Shown: positions 11,261 to 24,200, counted from the stretch's first letter. The stretch is 64,000 nucleotides of DNA from Heterotrichella gracilis (GCA_032358255.1 JAULBX010007329.1:57902-121901), one strand, 5' to 3'. Made by a program: numbers and translations. Notes: generated by a model not told the origin, from the letters alone.

Positions 11261-13070
11261 GTACCATGCGGGCAGTAGGGATCAGCAGTGATACTAGGAT
11301 GGGTTTGGAAAAGCAGTGTTTGAGAGTCACAAGACCCTATCTGAGGGTTTTGTTTGTCAGGCGTCCGTGGCAGAATGGGATCGGCGTGGCAACATATAGG
11401 GATGCAGAAATTACAAGCGCGGGCTATCCAATGGATTGGGCAGCGGGGGGACCCATGGGGTTGCGAAGGAAGGCGGGAAGGAGGCTAAAAGGGGGGTATT
11501 GATCAGGAGAAACCCTGGTAGGGTTTTCGCACGCAGGGTGGCGGGAAACCGCAGCAACCATTTGATTGGCAGCTGATCATCATGCATGTCAACTTATTTT
11601 CCTCAGTTGTTTTTCTCCATTTTCCACCGTATGGTATGATATGTTTCAACAGTATGTGACGAAGTGGATGAGGTCCTATTGCAGTCACATATGCCAGTAG
11701 CCACATTTTTAGCGGGCCACAATTACAGCTGCCCAGAATAATACTTACATTGCACAACAGTGCGGTGCTGACTTAAAAGAGTGTTGTTCTTGTGTTTCCG
11801 TGTGTTTTGAACCAGCCTGGGCGTGTTGACAGCAACCCTTTTGAACTCAATCAAACATAACAGATACAGCGTGCTTTACCGACTGTACAAGTCGTGCACA
11901 CAAAACGCTTCCAAACCCAAAACAGTTTACCCTGTGTGCAAATCGACCTGTTTGACATTTCCTTTCCTGCTTGACTAGTGTCACGTATATTTTGTAGGCT
12001 CACCACAACAACACTTAGTATTTTCACACGTTGGAACACCCCCATTGCATGTGTGTCTGTAGGTATTAGCTAGGTACCGTATTGTACACTTTAGTCGAGA
12101 TCTTCATGGGTCACTGACGTTTTCCCTCCTTGGGCTACCATAGCCAAAGGGCTGGGAAGCCACTTATGTAGTGCGAAATGCAAACTCCTGCGGTCTAGGC
12201 ACTCAGTGCAATAAGCATTGCTGGACAGCGAGCGCGCTCCTGTAACTGCAACAACTATTCAATTTGTCTGTGACTGGCTATCGGCACTGGAAGCCTAGAT
12301 TTGCATGACAGCCTGTACGCAAGGGTTCACGTAATTCCTGGGAGTTCATGTCGGACATGAAATTGGAGTCAACTCTGGACCCTTGCGTTGACAGTTGAAC
12401 TACCAATGGCTTGGAACGTGCGATTAATGGGACACATGGTACGGCATGCTACATGTCAGGTGAGGGGCTTTTGCGGCGCATCACTGCAAGTTATTGTCCC
12501 ATGAGCATCAACACGCCGCCGTGAGGCACTTGTTGCGACTTTTACATGACGTCTTGCTGGTTACAATGTGCACAACAGGCACCAAAATGCCAACCACCAG
12601 CACAGCACAGCATGTGTTCACCCGACAACACCCCCCCATAGCCGGATTCTGCACACCTTTCTGACTGCGTACAAAGGATACACAACAGGAATATTGGCTG
12701 TGCTAGGTGAGTACACACACAACTAGCGGGCAGGGCGTAATCCCTGTATCTTCACAGGCTTGCAAGGAAAGCCAAACAAAGCTGACAGTTGACCACAGCT
12801 AACGACAAAGGCACAAAGCACAATGACCCATCACTCACTTTCCAAGCTGACAGGCTGTCTCGCTAACGCCTTCTGGCACAAACCCACCCTGCACCCACAA
12901 CGCCTAGGCAAAACCCTGTGCTGTTCCTTCCTCCCCACCCTCCCAGACATCAACATCCACATCCACATTTGCCCTGCCACCAAACCCCTACACCAATGCC
13001 ACCACCCGCAGGCTTCCGCCGTGTCCCTCAAGCCGCCATCCTCCCACGCGCTGCGCAACCCTACTAGGGT
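11261..13070. other. Intergenic stretch, 3' flanks of two convergent genes
   Basis: The stretch separates the 3' end of the + metalloprotease from the 3' end of the - bL31 gene. Scattered short frames lack bias or domains, and I found no RNA gene or element in it. Confidence 0.5.
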
Positions 13071-14294
13071 CTATTTCCTCCTCTTCTTGCCTGCCTGGGC
13101 CGCCTTCTGTTGCTTCTTGAAGTCAGCCACCAGCGAGGCGCCTCCAGTGTTGTTCAGCGCTGCGAGGGACTCGAGTCCAGCAAACCGCTTGTTGAACCTG
13201 TGCAAAGGGGCAACAGGGTCAAGGTGGATTAAGATGTAGGTGGGTTCAAAGGCTCAAAAGTGAGGCGCCCGAGAAAGGGTAATTGCCAGAACTCGTGTTC
13301 ATCTGCACCTGACCCCACTTTGGAGGGAATGCAAGGTCATTAACCAACCAAATACTGCGTCAACTGTCTACGAACCGTGTGAACCGCCACAGCTGTTGCT
13401 AACTCACCTCGACACCTGGCCCTCGTCTGTGATCAGCTGTGCCCCCGAGCCCAGGTAGAAAGGGTGGTTGCCTGACCACACGTCCACCACATACTTCTCC
13501 TTGGTTCCACTGGTCACCAGCACCTCCTCGCCGTTGCAGAACACCTTGGACTCCTCAAAAAATACTGGGTGGATGTCCTTGCGCATGGTCACGCGGGCAG
13601 GCCCAGAGTTCACCTGTGGCAGAGGTTTGGTAGGCAATTGGAATAGGGCAGGGAGGGGTGGCGGTGCATGCGTGGTGTCGAGTGACTTTGATGTTAGCTA
13701 GAGGCAGCTAACTGCAATGCATGGTCCTGGAGAGCACAGTGGCTGTGTCTGTCCACCGTTTAAAAGCCCCCAATTTGAGCCCTGGTGGAGTGCATTGCGT
13801 ATCACTGCTGATAAGAAGACGCTGCTGCCTTCCTATAGAGTTTAGAAAAGAGTTGCCAGCCACTTCACTCCCGGTATGGCTGCTTTGGGGAGCCCCCCGC
13901 AACCCTCCGATGCTGAGCTTTTGTGCAGTGCAACGGTGGTACACTGCTGACAACAAGATACTGCTCTGCCGTTCTCTATGGGTCTTGGGAAATAGTTGCT
14001 GCCGTTTGCGCTGTCATGGGCTGCCTTGCTGACCTTGGTGCCCTTGACTGTGTACGCTGGGTTGGCTGCACTGAGGAGGTTTTGTGCAATGCCCTGCTGC
14101 TGCCGTGAAGACACTGCTGCCGTTCCTATGGTTTCTGGCAAGGGGATTCCTGAAGCTACCCTCACTAGTTGCTGCAGTTTTGCTGGAGTGAGTTTTACCT
14201 TGCTGAGTTGTGTGCCCTTGAAGGATGAGGGCTGTGTTGCCTGTAGTGCAACGCCCTGGAAGGGCGTGCTCCGGCAGCTTGCAAGGCTCTGCAT
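13071..14294 (-). CDS. PRPL31: Plastid 50S ribosomal protein bL31
   Basis: Minus-strand exons 14294-14199, 13613-13408 and 13197-13071 join in phase to 142 residues. Exon 1 is a chloroplast transit peptide (MQSLASCRSTPFQG..., Ser/Thr/Gln-rich with few acids). Exon 2 carries the bL31 core: MRKDIHPVFFEE and VDVWSGNHPFYLG, the latter aligning with the bacterial VDxCSxCHPFYTG. Exon 3 completes SRFNKRFAGL and adds a basic tail ending GKKRRK. Three of the four zinc-binding cysteines of C+ type bacterial L31 are replaced here (only FCNG remains), as I recall for plant plastid L31. The product should enter the plastid large subunit. Intron 1 is made of degenerate copies of the exon 1 region. The gene is head to head with the RING ligase at 15061. 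Confidence 0.93.
13795..14255 (-). repeat. Three diverged ~150-bp tandem units in and around bL31 exon 1
   Basis: Units at about 13795-13945, 13946-14090 and 14091-14255 share, on the + strand, CTGCTGA(C/T)AA.AAGA, CTGCCGTTC.CTAT and TTGTGCA(A/G)TGC blocks. The rightmost unit includes the end of functional exon 1. The middle unit keeps a VKGTKVSK-like copy of the exon's KGTQLSK donor edge. On the minus strand these copies lie downstream of the functional exon, as the general rule predicts. Confidence 0.7.
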
Positions 14295-15060
14295 TGTGCT
14301 TTCTGCTACCCCTGATAGGGCTGGGCTTTCTTCTTTATTCGTTCACAGGCCTGCAGCAAACAAACTGTGTGTCTTGGGCAGGGACCAGGGGCTTTGCTTC
14401 AAGGGTTCTGCTTCCGAAAGCGTGCACCCAGGCTCGTGTACCATGAGGGATAAATGCAAGCCCACGAGAAGATAAGCAGGTTGTTTGAGGCCACGAGAAG
14501 CTTCAACACCAGTTTGCTTATGCTTCACAGGTTGCCTAGACAATGTGGGCCAATGACCGCGCACGGCGGCCTTACCTTCCAGCCAGGGATCTCACGGACA
14601 GCGTGCAGCAACCTAGTTCAGCGTTGCCAGCCTGAAATGCACTGTTTTGGGGACGGCTTGAGCCAATTTACTGCTGAAGTCTTGCAGACCACGCGCCGCA
14701 AAGCCACCCCAGTTGACGTGGCACGAAATGTGGGGCAAATGTCCGAGGGGATGTAATTGTAATCCAGTGGAAATGACCCTTAATTTCGAACATATTGCAA
14801 GGCCCAATATCGGGGTCCAAAAGAAGTAAAACATGCCCATAAAGAAGGGCGAAAAACAGCAAGGAGAAAACAACTCCTCGCGACAGCGGTTTGGGTACAA
14901 GTTGTTGAACCGATTGCACAGTTGTGTCGGGAAGCTATCACACATAGGTGTCGCGTTCCAAGGGTGGGGTCATCGGCTGCGTGCTGAGTACCTGGCAGGT
15001 TTTTGCACAGGTTTAAAAACAGCACTTCTCTGGTTTCGGTGAAACGGGATTTCTGGCAGG
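14295..15060. promoter_or_regulatory. Shared intergenic region between two divergent genes
   Basis: The 766 bp separate the start codons of PRPL31 (-) and the RING ligase (+), so both promoters must lie here. I see no convincing TATA box. Assignment as a bidirectional promoter is inference from gene order only. Confidence 0.5.
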
Positions 15061-18000
15061 ATGGGTTCTGCTCAGAGCCGTAACAGGCGCAACCCACAGC
15101 AGGCCCAGCAGACAGACCCCAACCAGCAGCCATACCCACCTCCGCAGGTTGTGCAGAACGCACCAAACGTAAGCCTTGCGTGTACCTGGAAGCGCCCCTG
15201 TCCTCTTGGATGTTAGACGAGAAATGCCCACCAAAGACCTAACACACACTTCTGTCCTTGTTTTGCAGTACTCTGGCCCCTACGCTCCCAACAACGCACC
15301 TCCACACGGGTGGAGAAACCCACCTGTAAGTGACAGCATGTGGGGTGGCAAAAGCAGCTGATTGCGTACAAGAAAGCCACACCAGACACCAGACCTGTGC
15401 TAAAGCCTGTAAACCTCTTGCAGGGACAGCCTCTGCCCCGTCCTGGCTCACAGGATGGCGCTCAGCCACAGGAATTCACTACCACTGCCACCATTCGGAA
15501 TGCTGTGAATCTGAAGAAGAACACGCTCAAGGTCACACCCGTGCCAGGCAACCCCAGCTTGCTTCAAATCAGCTTCAGCTTTGACGCCTCTGCCCCATGC
15601 TGGTGAGAAACTGCTCCTGCCCTGTGCTGTTTGGTGTGCAATTACTTTGCCTTGCCAGCTGGAACGGTCAGATGCCAGCTGGATGCTGTATATATGCCAT
15701 TGATTGACAACTGACTGGTGTTTTCCTCTCTCCAGTGTGTCCACTTTTGTGATGTCAAGCGAGGAGCCTGTGAAGGGGTGCCGGCTGACACCCCAGCGCC
15801 AGCCCGTCGCCTCCTACGCATTCTACGAGAAGGGGGTAGGTCACTGCCACCTGTTGCCCAATTGATAGAGAACTGTCCTGATGGAGGAACTGGGTCCAAG
15901 GCTTCTATTGTCACATGTGCGCACTGCTGCAGGCACACCCTCTGTGCAGAAAGACAGCGGCACCGGCTCCAACCCTGCACACTTGCTGCACTTCAGCACG
16001 CTGCTGTACCCGCTATGTAGAAAGGCGACTATTATTGACACCACCCCTGCGCACTGCAGCTTGGCCACAGGTTCCCCAAGGCGGGGGACCCCTCGGGCCA
16101 ACAACACGTGCTCGACCTCTCGCTCTACCCCGAAGCAGCGCTTCTGACCGACAAGGATGGGGTCTTCCCCCTTGTGGTGCGCCTGGAGACGATTGCTGAC
16201 AAGGGGGTGAAGGAGGGGCACTCCCTGCAGGTATGCAACCATGAAAATTGAACCCACGGGTGGGGTGCATGCTGGCGGGGGCGGGGGTGGAATAGGATGG
16301 GGATGGAAGGGAGAACGGGTGAGCAGGTACTCTGTGTTGGGTTGGCATTTTCGGCCCTGGGTAGGTGCGCCTAGAGACTTGCTGGTAAGGGGGGAAAGGA
16401 GGAATTTACTGCAAGTCGCATGCCCAGTGCAGGAAAGGAATTCATGGTGGTGGCTGTGGGGTGCATGCTGGTGGGATGGTGGGGAGGGGTGGAGGTGGGG
16501 TTGGGGGCGCACCCTTGCGTCATATCAGTGCCACATACGTGCCAAGGCGTGAAAGTGTATCGTCGGCGGTGGGGCGCGTGGGACCCAAAACTCCTAACAC
16601 CCAAACCTTAACCTGTTGCTTGCGCTGCTCAGAGCTGCGGCCGGTACGCTAGCAGCCATCGCCTACCCTGAACCCTAAACCCTGGACCCTAAACCCTAAC
16701 ACAGGCCTGCCCCGCACAGGAGCTGCGGCCGGGCCATGAGCAGCGGCTGTGGGTTTAGTCCCAAACCACCTATGCGGTGCTGCGCAGGGAGGAGAGTCGC
16801 CTTTAGGAAACCCTAATCTCAAAACCCTAAACCATAAAAATGTATTGCTCTGCACAGGGAGGAAAGCCACCTTGTAAACCCTAAATCATAAAATAGTACT
16901 TGCCCTGCACAGGAGTTGCGGCCGGGCGATGAGCAGCGGCTGTGGATCCAATCCCAGACCACCTACGCAGTCCTGCACAGGGAGGAGAGCCACGTGTGGG
17001 AGCCGCGCGTGCAGAAGCAGAAGATATGGGTGGAGGGGATCTCCTACGAGCTGCAGGAGATCTACGGTGAGTGGGTGCACCGCATGGGGTTCAGGGTGTA
17101 GGGTTTTCATGAGCTGCAGGAGATATACAATGAGTGGGTGCACCGCATAGGGTCTAGGGTTTTTGGTGTCTAGGGTTTCAGGTCTAGGGTGGGGCGTGCA
17201 GAAGCAGGAGATATGGGTGGAGGGGATCTCCTACGAGCTGCAGGAGATCCACGGTGAGGGGCGCACCGCATGGGGCTCAGGGTTTTTGGGTCTAGGGTTT
17301 TGGGGTTAGGGTGCAGAAGCAGGGGATCTGGGTGGAGGGCATTTCCTACGAGCTGCAGGAGATCTACGGTGAGGGGGCGCACCACATAGGGTTTTAGGGT
17401 TTTGGGTCTAGGGTTTTGGGTCTAGGGTTGTGCGTTTAGAAGCAGGAGATATGGGTGGAGGGCATCCATACGAGCTGCAGGAGATCTACGGTGAGGGGGC
17501 GCACCGCATGGGGTTTAGTGTTTTTTGTGTCTAGGGTTTTGGGTATAGGGTTGCGTGTGCAGAAGCAGAAGATCTGGGTGGAGGGCATCTCCTAGGAGCT
17601 GCAGGAGATTTACGGTGAGTGTGTGCACAGCATAGGGTCTAGGGTTTTTGGTGTCTAGGGTTTCAGGTCTAGGGTGGGGCGTGCAGAAGCAGGAGATATG
17701 GGTGGAGGGCATCTCCTAGGAGCTGCAGGAGATCCACGGTGAGTGGGTGCACAGCATAGGGTCTAGGGGTTTTGGTGTCTAGGGTTTCAGGTCTAGGGTG
17801 GGGCGTGCAGAAGCAGGAGATCTGGGTGGAGGGCATCTCCTAGGAGCTGCAGGAGATCCACGGTGAGGGGGGGTGCTGTATGGGGTTTAGGGTTTGGATG
17901 AGCTGCAGGAGGTCTATGGTGAGGGGGGGTGCTGCGTATGGTGTAGGGTTTTGGTGTCTAGGGTTTTGGGTCTAGGGTTGCATTGCATAGGTCTAGATGG

Positions 18001-19388
18001 TTTGGTCTAGGGTTGCGCGTTGCGCGTCCAGGAGGAGAGGTTATGGTTGGACAGCATTACCTAGGAGCTGCAGGAGGTGGATGGTGAGGGGTTGCAGCGC
18101 ATAGGGGTTCAGGGTTTTGGGTCTAGGGTTGCGCGTTTAGAAGGAGAGGTTTCGGGCGCTGGGCAAGTTTTATGAGGAGCGAGTGTGCGTGGCCTGCTTG
18201 GCGAATACCAAGTCACACCCATTCTGACAAACTCTACACTGTACTTTGTTGAGGGCTACCTTCCTGATAACCCCCCCGTTCCTACCCCTTTACATGAACC
18301 CCTCTCCCCCCCGCAGGCATGGAGCAGGCGGGCGCCAAGCCCACCACCGAGGAAGACCTCGAGGAGCGCCTGTGCGTGATCTGCCTGGTCAACGACAGGG
18401 ACACCACAGTGCTTCCCTGCAGGCACATGTGCATGTGCCACGAGTGCGCCCAGGAGCTGCGCAAGCAGACCAGCAAGTGCCCAATCTGCAGGTGCGGGGT
18501 TTGATTAAATAAAGAAAATATGCTGGGTAGTACCGTAATGTAAATACCGTAATGCAAATAAAAGAGGGTATTTTTGGGTACCATGTGTGATGGGTGCGCC
18601 CAGGAGCTGCGGAAGCAGACCAGCAAGTGCCCAATCTGCAGGTATGTGAGGCTGTGTGGGGCTTGATAGTAAAGGGAATATGCTGCGTAGGAATCCAAAA
18701 ATAAGGAAATGGCTAGGATGAGGGTCTAGAAAGGACCCTGTGGGTAAAAAAAGGTAGGTTTGTTTGGGTAGCGTGTGCCACGGGTGCGCCCAGGAGCTGC
18801 GCAAGCAGACCAGCAAGCGCCGGATCTGCTGTATGGGGCAGTTTGCGCCTGGGTGCTGCGATGTGGCAGGGGAAGTGGTGGAATTGAGGGCATCGATTTC
18901 ATTTGCCGTGACTGCAGACTACCATGTGCAGTCGCTGCCGCATTTCACACTATCTGTCATTCAATTGTAGATCTATGTATTATATCTCTCTATTTTCTCA
19001 ATCTGCCGCACCTGCACAAACCATGGAAACGGTGGAAAGGCGCTGCTGCACATCACTTTTTCTATCTTAATTGTATATTTGTTCACTTACTTAATTGTAT
19101 AGTCATTCAATCCGCCGCACCTAGAAACCACGTCGAGTCGCTGCTGCACCTCATCACATTTACTGTATATGTGGATGTTGATTTCATCATATATACGTTT
19201 ATTCATTATCCCGCCGCACCTGCAGAAACCACGTGGAGTCGCTGCTGCACATCAAGATCGCGGGCAAGGCGGGCCTCAAGGCAACCCCCAAGCCCCTGGG
19301 ACCCTCCCAGAGCAGCGGTGGGCAGCAGATGGCGCCAGACGCGTTCAAGCCCACCAGCAGCGCAGGCGGGCGCGCCCCAATGGTGTAG
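15061..19388 (+). CDS. LOG2/MGRN1/RNF157-like RING-HC E3 ubiquitin ligase
   Basis: Exons 15061-15168, 15269-15325, 15424-15602, 15736-15835, 16060-16230, 16913-17066, 18317-18491 and 19226-19388 join in phase to 368 residues. The N-terminus MGSAQS fits a myristoylation signal, as in Arabidopsis LOG2. A Pro/Gln-rich stretch (1-75) is followed by a beta-rich region (about 75-255: [44 protein letters not shown]) matching the domain that precedes the RING in the MGRN1/RNF157 family. The RING (about 276-314) has Cys/His spacing C-x2-C-x11-C-x-H-x3-C-x2-C-x10-C-x2-C. Members ubiquitinate membrane or endosomal partners; the target here is unknown. Exons 6, 7 and 8 are heavily echoed in the introns. 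Confidence 0.94.
16627..16876 (+). repeat. Three echoes of the 5' part of RING-ligase exon 6
   Basis: Fragments at about 16627-16650, 16718-16806 and 16849-16876 copy the start of exon 6 ([24 protein letters not shown]). The middle one has an in-frame TAG in place of a codon after LWV. All lie upstream of the functional acceptor at 16911-16912 and are separated by CCCTAAACCCTAA words. Confidence 0.85.
17100..18180 (+). repeat. Nine-copy ~123-bp array of the 3' part of RING-ligase exon 6
   Basis: GAGCTGCAGGAG occurs at about 17111, 17235, 17350, 17472, 17596, 17719, 17844, 17900 and 18065, usually 115-125 bp apart. It sits within units that copy codons for [19 protein letters not shown], the GTGAG donor and a TCTAGGGTTTTGG tract. 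Copies at 17596, 17719, 17844 and 18065 share TAC-to-TAG in the SYE codons, so they descend from one mutated copy. The array fills most of intron 6. Confidence 0.92.
18589..18835 (+). repeat. Two echoes of the 3' part of the RING exon
   Basis: Segments at about 18589-18641 and 18775-18832 copy the codons for [16 protein letters not shown]. The first retains the GT donor. The second has TGC-to-CGC, losing a zinc ligand. Both lie downstream of functional exon 7. Confidence 0.9.
18908..19157 (+). repeat. Three echoes of the 5' edge of RING-ligase exon 8
   Basis: Acceptor-plus-exon fragments at about 18912-18950, 19009-19056 and 19114-19157 copy CTGCAG followed by the codons for NHVESLLHI. They are spaced about 100 bp apart, upstream of the functional exon at 19226. 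Confidence 0.85.
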
Positions 19389-19512
19389 GCAGCAGCGGTT
19401 CTTTCTGGCGGGAAGTGCGGCAGCACATGTAGCTTCATCGCTGCTTCACATCAGGTCTGCGCGCGACGGCACAAGGTGGTCGCAAAAGCGCTATTCCCCT
19501 CGCAACGCGGCG

Positions 19513-19600
19513 CAGCATCGGGCAGCAGATGGCAGGGGAGTTGGTCAAACCCACCAGCAGTGCGGGCATGCTCGCGCACAATGTGGTGTCGACTGCTGGC
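19513..19600 (+). repeat. Echo of the 3' part of RING-ligase exon 8
   Basis: The segment repeats the codons for [22 protein letters not shown] with substitutions and small indels. It lies in the 3' flank, 125 bp beyond the functional stop. Confidence 0.8.
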
Positions 19601-21241
19601 GGGAGGGTGTGCATCAGCAGGAAGGGCCTTGCAGCTGGATCCTGGCAGGGTTGGGGGGGGGGCGTGACCGGCGGAGGAGGTTGTGTGTGGTGCGGGGATT
19701 AACTCCGTGGTGAGTCTGGGGGCACCAGAGTTTGGTTGGCGGGGACACAATAGGGTTAAGGTGGTTGGGCGGGCGAGCATGGTGAAGGGTGTACTTTTTT
19801 CCTTTTCTGGGTTTTCTTGGGTTGGGATCAAATATTGCAAGGCTGGGGTTGGCGAAGGCCAAATAATTCAAGGATGGGGGCGGCGAGGGTCGTGAAGGTC
19901 TGGTGGCAGTTCCATGGCTGATCGTTTTTTGTATTTCCTGCTATGTAGAACACGGGGTGCGGGGGATGGGAACCTTTTGGCACAGCACAGCGCATGGTTT
20001 CACCTGTGCAAGTGACTTTGAAGAATTGGGGATTCGGCCAGTTGCTGCGTCTTGCAGCTGGCTAGGGTTATAGGGTTTGATCAGTGACTGCCGTCCAGCT
20101 CGTAGGGTGCACCCACGGTGGGGTGGGTGGACGGAGGCATGCTGCGCTGACTTTTCTCCAAAGGCTGCAACAAATTACTGGCACAGTACTCGTTGTAGCG
20201 TTTGTGTACAATTAGAAGATAACGGGGGGTGTACAGTGCCTGGGTTGGGCCACATGGCCCTGGTACTACCTACTAGACAGTCACTGCTTGGAACACTGGG
20301 CTTGCCATGACTGCAGCTTCAAGCACGGGGCCCCCAGGCTGGGCAGTTCCACTTGGCGGGGTATCGTCGTCACTTGGCCTGCTGGGTCTCGGGCTGGATC
20401 CTGATTCAAACAAATTGCAGCTCCTTGAAAACTTGAGTGGACAAACGGCGAGGGTCCTCCGACCGTGGAGGCCGACCGCAGTAATTGAACTGCGCATCCG
20501 TGTTGCAGTTGAATACCCTCTATTCAACGAAGAATACAAGGAGCGCAAGGTGCCCATGGGCAGGCAGAAGCCACGCATGAAGCCACATCCACCACCACAC
20601 CCACCACCACCGTCAACTCCTGTTTGTCCTGGTAAATGTGTATGTACGTACTGATATATACTGATGCTTTGAATCTAACAATGCCACCTCCTCTGTCGAA
20701 CTCTTTGACTATTCACTCAGAGTCTCTGCTCATGGCATCTAATGTGATTAACAATTTAAAAAACCACATGTTGCTGGCGAAATCCTGATATATCCGACGC
20801 CGTCGGATCATAGGCTATTGCAAACAAATCAAACTCGTCTTAGAAGTATCACACGTCACAATATTCCTGAAGCACCAACCCTCAGGCTGACGCAAATCAG
20901 AGCATTGCACGCACAGTATGTGTGACAGAGCAAACACGTCTTCTCAATCAAAACACTTCTCATGAATCAAACGACGACAAACACTCGCCTGGGCGTTTAT
21001 ATGCCCATTAAACCGTTCGCCTGTCTGCAGTCCGGCATGTGCTGCTGTGCCCCTGCCGGGCAAACCATTCCCTGGGGCCCACAACGAGTTTGGCCATCAC
21101 GCCACCGCTGCTTGCTCGTGAATGACCACTGCTGCAGTACCACCTGATCGTGCCAGCAGCCTGCCAAGTTGGAAAGCAAGGTGGGTGGGGACATAACTCA
21201 AAGGGTGTTCACAGACTTTCCATCACCTGTTGCATGTTGCT
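19601..21241. other. Intergenic stretch between convergent genes
   Basis: The only notable frame is 20307-20654 (+, 115 codons, ending in a His/Pro-rich stretch). It has an ATG and modest codon bias but no recognised domain and no evident introns, so I do not call it a gene. The stretch is otherwise featureless. Confidence 0.4.
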
Positions 21242-24200
21242 CTAAACACCCATATTATCACCCTCCTCGGTGCCTGCATCCCCCTTGGCACCTGCATCTA
21301 CGGCATCCCCCCTATTCCTACTCTTCCCCCTTGGTGCCTGCATCCCCCTTTTCCCCCTTGGTCCCTGCATCCCCTCTTCCCCCTTAGTGCCTGCATCCTC
21401 CTTGGTACCTGCACCCCCATTGGTGTCTGCAGCCCCCTCTTCCCCCTCGCTGCCTGTGCTTCTTGAGCGCTTGGTGGTCCATTCCGGAAACTCCTTGGCA
21501 AAAAACTCCAAACTGCGCTCAAGCGGCGTGGGCGGCAAGACTTTTGGCTTCAGGACGCATGCTCGGGAGATCCTGGTGACGTGATACCTATCACTTTCTT
21601 CTGTCTCCCAGGAGTTGTCCACGTTGGAAGCGTCGAGATCTCCAGAGAGCGCTGGGAGATCCTTGCATATCTTCCTCGCCAATGCAGGGAGGCCGTGGAT
21701 GGGGGCAAAGGGGTACTTCTCAAGGGCGGCAGCATACGCAGACTCATTGCCATAGCCTACGCGGATCTGAATCACCCAGAGGCAGATGTGCAAGTGCGCC
21801 ACCAAATGCTCCGCTGGCTTGCCCTCCTCTGCCATGTCGCAGAACTCTTCAGCTTTCATGTAGCAGTCTGGATGGCACAGGATGCGCTGCGCCCACTCCG
21901 CCTCCCACCAGCCCCGCCCAGGGCACTCTGCGGCGCCTATGGCAATTGCCTGAGCCCCCATCCCCTGGGTTTAGATCACATGTTAGCGGACTTGGGGCTA
22001 AAGATTCAACTTTTAGCATGGCATGCAAACGGTTTCAAGCCATCTAAACATGTAAACCAACATGACGCTTTGGACCATGGGTGCATGCACTACATGCACA
22101 CGTGACCAGCTATCCCAGGGATAGCTGGACCTATAGGCACCCACTAGGCATGTAGGGCCTATAGGAACCCACTGCACCCACTAGGTATGTTGGACACCCA
22201 CAAATGTGAAGAAACCTTGCACATAGGCCCGGGCATATCAACGCTGGCGCACTCCAAACGTGCATTCAAGTCTTCAGAGACAATGATAAGGCTAGCACGT
22301 GGGGTGAAATGACCTCCTTAGTCCTCAACCAACTTCATTTCATGTATTTCATGCCCATTTGAGGAAGCATTGAGAAAAGAGCAATATTTGAAGCCTTTAA
22401 AAAATGATACATGTAGGTGCAGCTTACATGCATGCAACATACCTTGAGAGTGGGGCCAAGATCAGCGCTGCCATCCCTGATTGATGTGCCCAAATGGTAG
22501 TGCAGGCAACACCCGATATCCCTGATCTTCAAGGTGCAGTAGGCGAACCAGGTTTGAAACCCCAAATCTGACACTGCAAAACCACAGATGTACAGAAAGT
22601 CCGCAAGCCGTTTCCTGTGCAACAACCGGATACCATACACCATACAGTCTCAAAACATGCAGAAAGGAATTGCAGGCACCACATCAAGCTTCAAGCAACT
22701 GCTGACTAAGTAGAATAAGCAAGGGTGAACACCTGTGAGCAGACACAAACCTAAAACCCAAACGCCAGCGGCTGACAAACCACATTGGGATGGAGCAAAT
22801 TGCAAGGACTGCGGTGTCAATGAGCACATGCTTCAAAAGCTCCCTAAACGCACACGTTAGATGTTTTATATAAATTAAGAGGTTGCGGGGCAAAAAAGCA
22901 GTACTCGTGGGGCGGGCCCCACCAGGCTCCCATAATGAGGCGTGGAGTCATTGCATACAACATAGTATTACGCGCCATGCCGCCGCGATTGTTTCGGCCA
23001 AAACAGTGTTTTCGAAAACAATTCATCCGGATGATTGTACAAAATGTTTGGGCTCTCGGTCAAAGTTGTTGAATCTAAATGGCCTCTTCAGCAACATTGG
23101 CGAGGATAACTTGTGAACAAGGGGTACAACTGACCGCCTGACCAAATTGTAAACCCAAATTCTGTCAAAAATTCAAAACAATCGAGGTATGATCAAATGC
23201 TCAAAGTGATCAAATCCGTACAGTAATGTGCCGTATTGTGCTTTGAACATTGTGTAATTATGTGGTTGGCAATGCAATGCGCAATGATTGCAGAAATGAT
23301 ATCATATTTATTATGTAATTTGGCATTCCAATGCCGCTGGTACCTGCAAGTCCGTTTATTATTGCAATTATTGCGCAATTATAATTGGTTTGCTCCAACG
23401 TAGCCTAGGCCTACGTTGATAACAAACCATGATGGGATTGCATCCTGTGCACTCAACGCGTTCATCGTCCCCTAACCTTGCATGAGCCCTGAACTATGGC
23501 AATAAAGGCATGTAAGGCATGCTGCTGTGGAAGGTATCACAACACAAGATTTTGACATGATTGCACTAGAATCAGTTTCATTCCCAGGGTGCTGTTGCAG
23601 GTGCTGCAGGTGCTGAGGTGCTGTTGGATGTGCAGACACAGTTTGCAGAAAGTATATTAGTTGAGACTTGCAGATTCTAGCAGCGACAGCCTTCACTGTG
23701 CACACAGGCAGCTTGCCAATAGGGGGTTGCTGGAGCCTCCAACGCAATGGTAGTCCACGTACCTTTATGTAAGAAAGCCAGCTGCTCCTTCTGAGCCTTC
23801 CATTCTTTATCAAGGTCCTCAAGGCGTGCTTTGCAGGCCGCCTGCAACCCTTCATCGCCAGCCCTGTCCGCCTCGTCGCAAGCACGGTGTGCCTTGTAGA
23901 GGTCATCTTCGAAGGCACAAAAGTCTGCGTACGCCTTCTTCCTTTGAGCAGAGAGGACCTCTTGCACGTCATCTGTCACCTGCAAGCCTCGCTGGAGGCT
24001 CAAACAGCCAAGTTACTGTATGAACAGCTAAGCTTAGAGTGCCCCGTTCTATATTGCATGCCATGGGAACAGAAAAGCTAGTTCAGTGTTGGTGATCAAT
24101 TATGGATGGAAGGAATAGGGAGGCTCAATAATGGATGCACAGTAGCATGACAACAACTATAACAACGAGGATTAGCTTGATTACCTGGGGACCCACTTTG

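Noticed and set aside
17100-18180. CRISPR array or satellite
   Set aside because: The 123-bp units are copies of the adjacent exon edge plus intron, not short repeats with unique spacers, and this is eukaryotic nuclear DNA.
20307-20654. 115-codon + frame ending in a His/Pro-rich stretch
   Set aside because: Possibly an exon, but it has no recognised domain, no supporting splice sites and no echo, unlike every confirmed gene here.
21262-21440. A true collagen gene
   Set aside because: The Gly spacing is short, interrupted and produced by a minisatellite at the end of a non-collagen protein.
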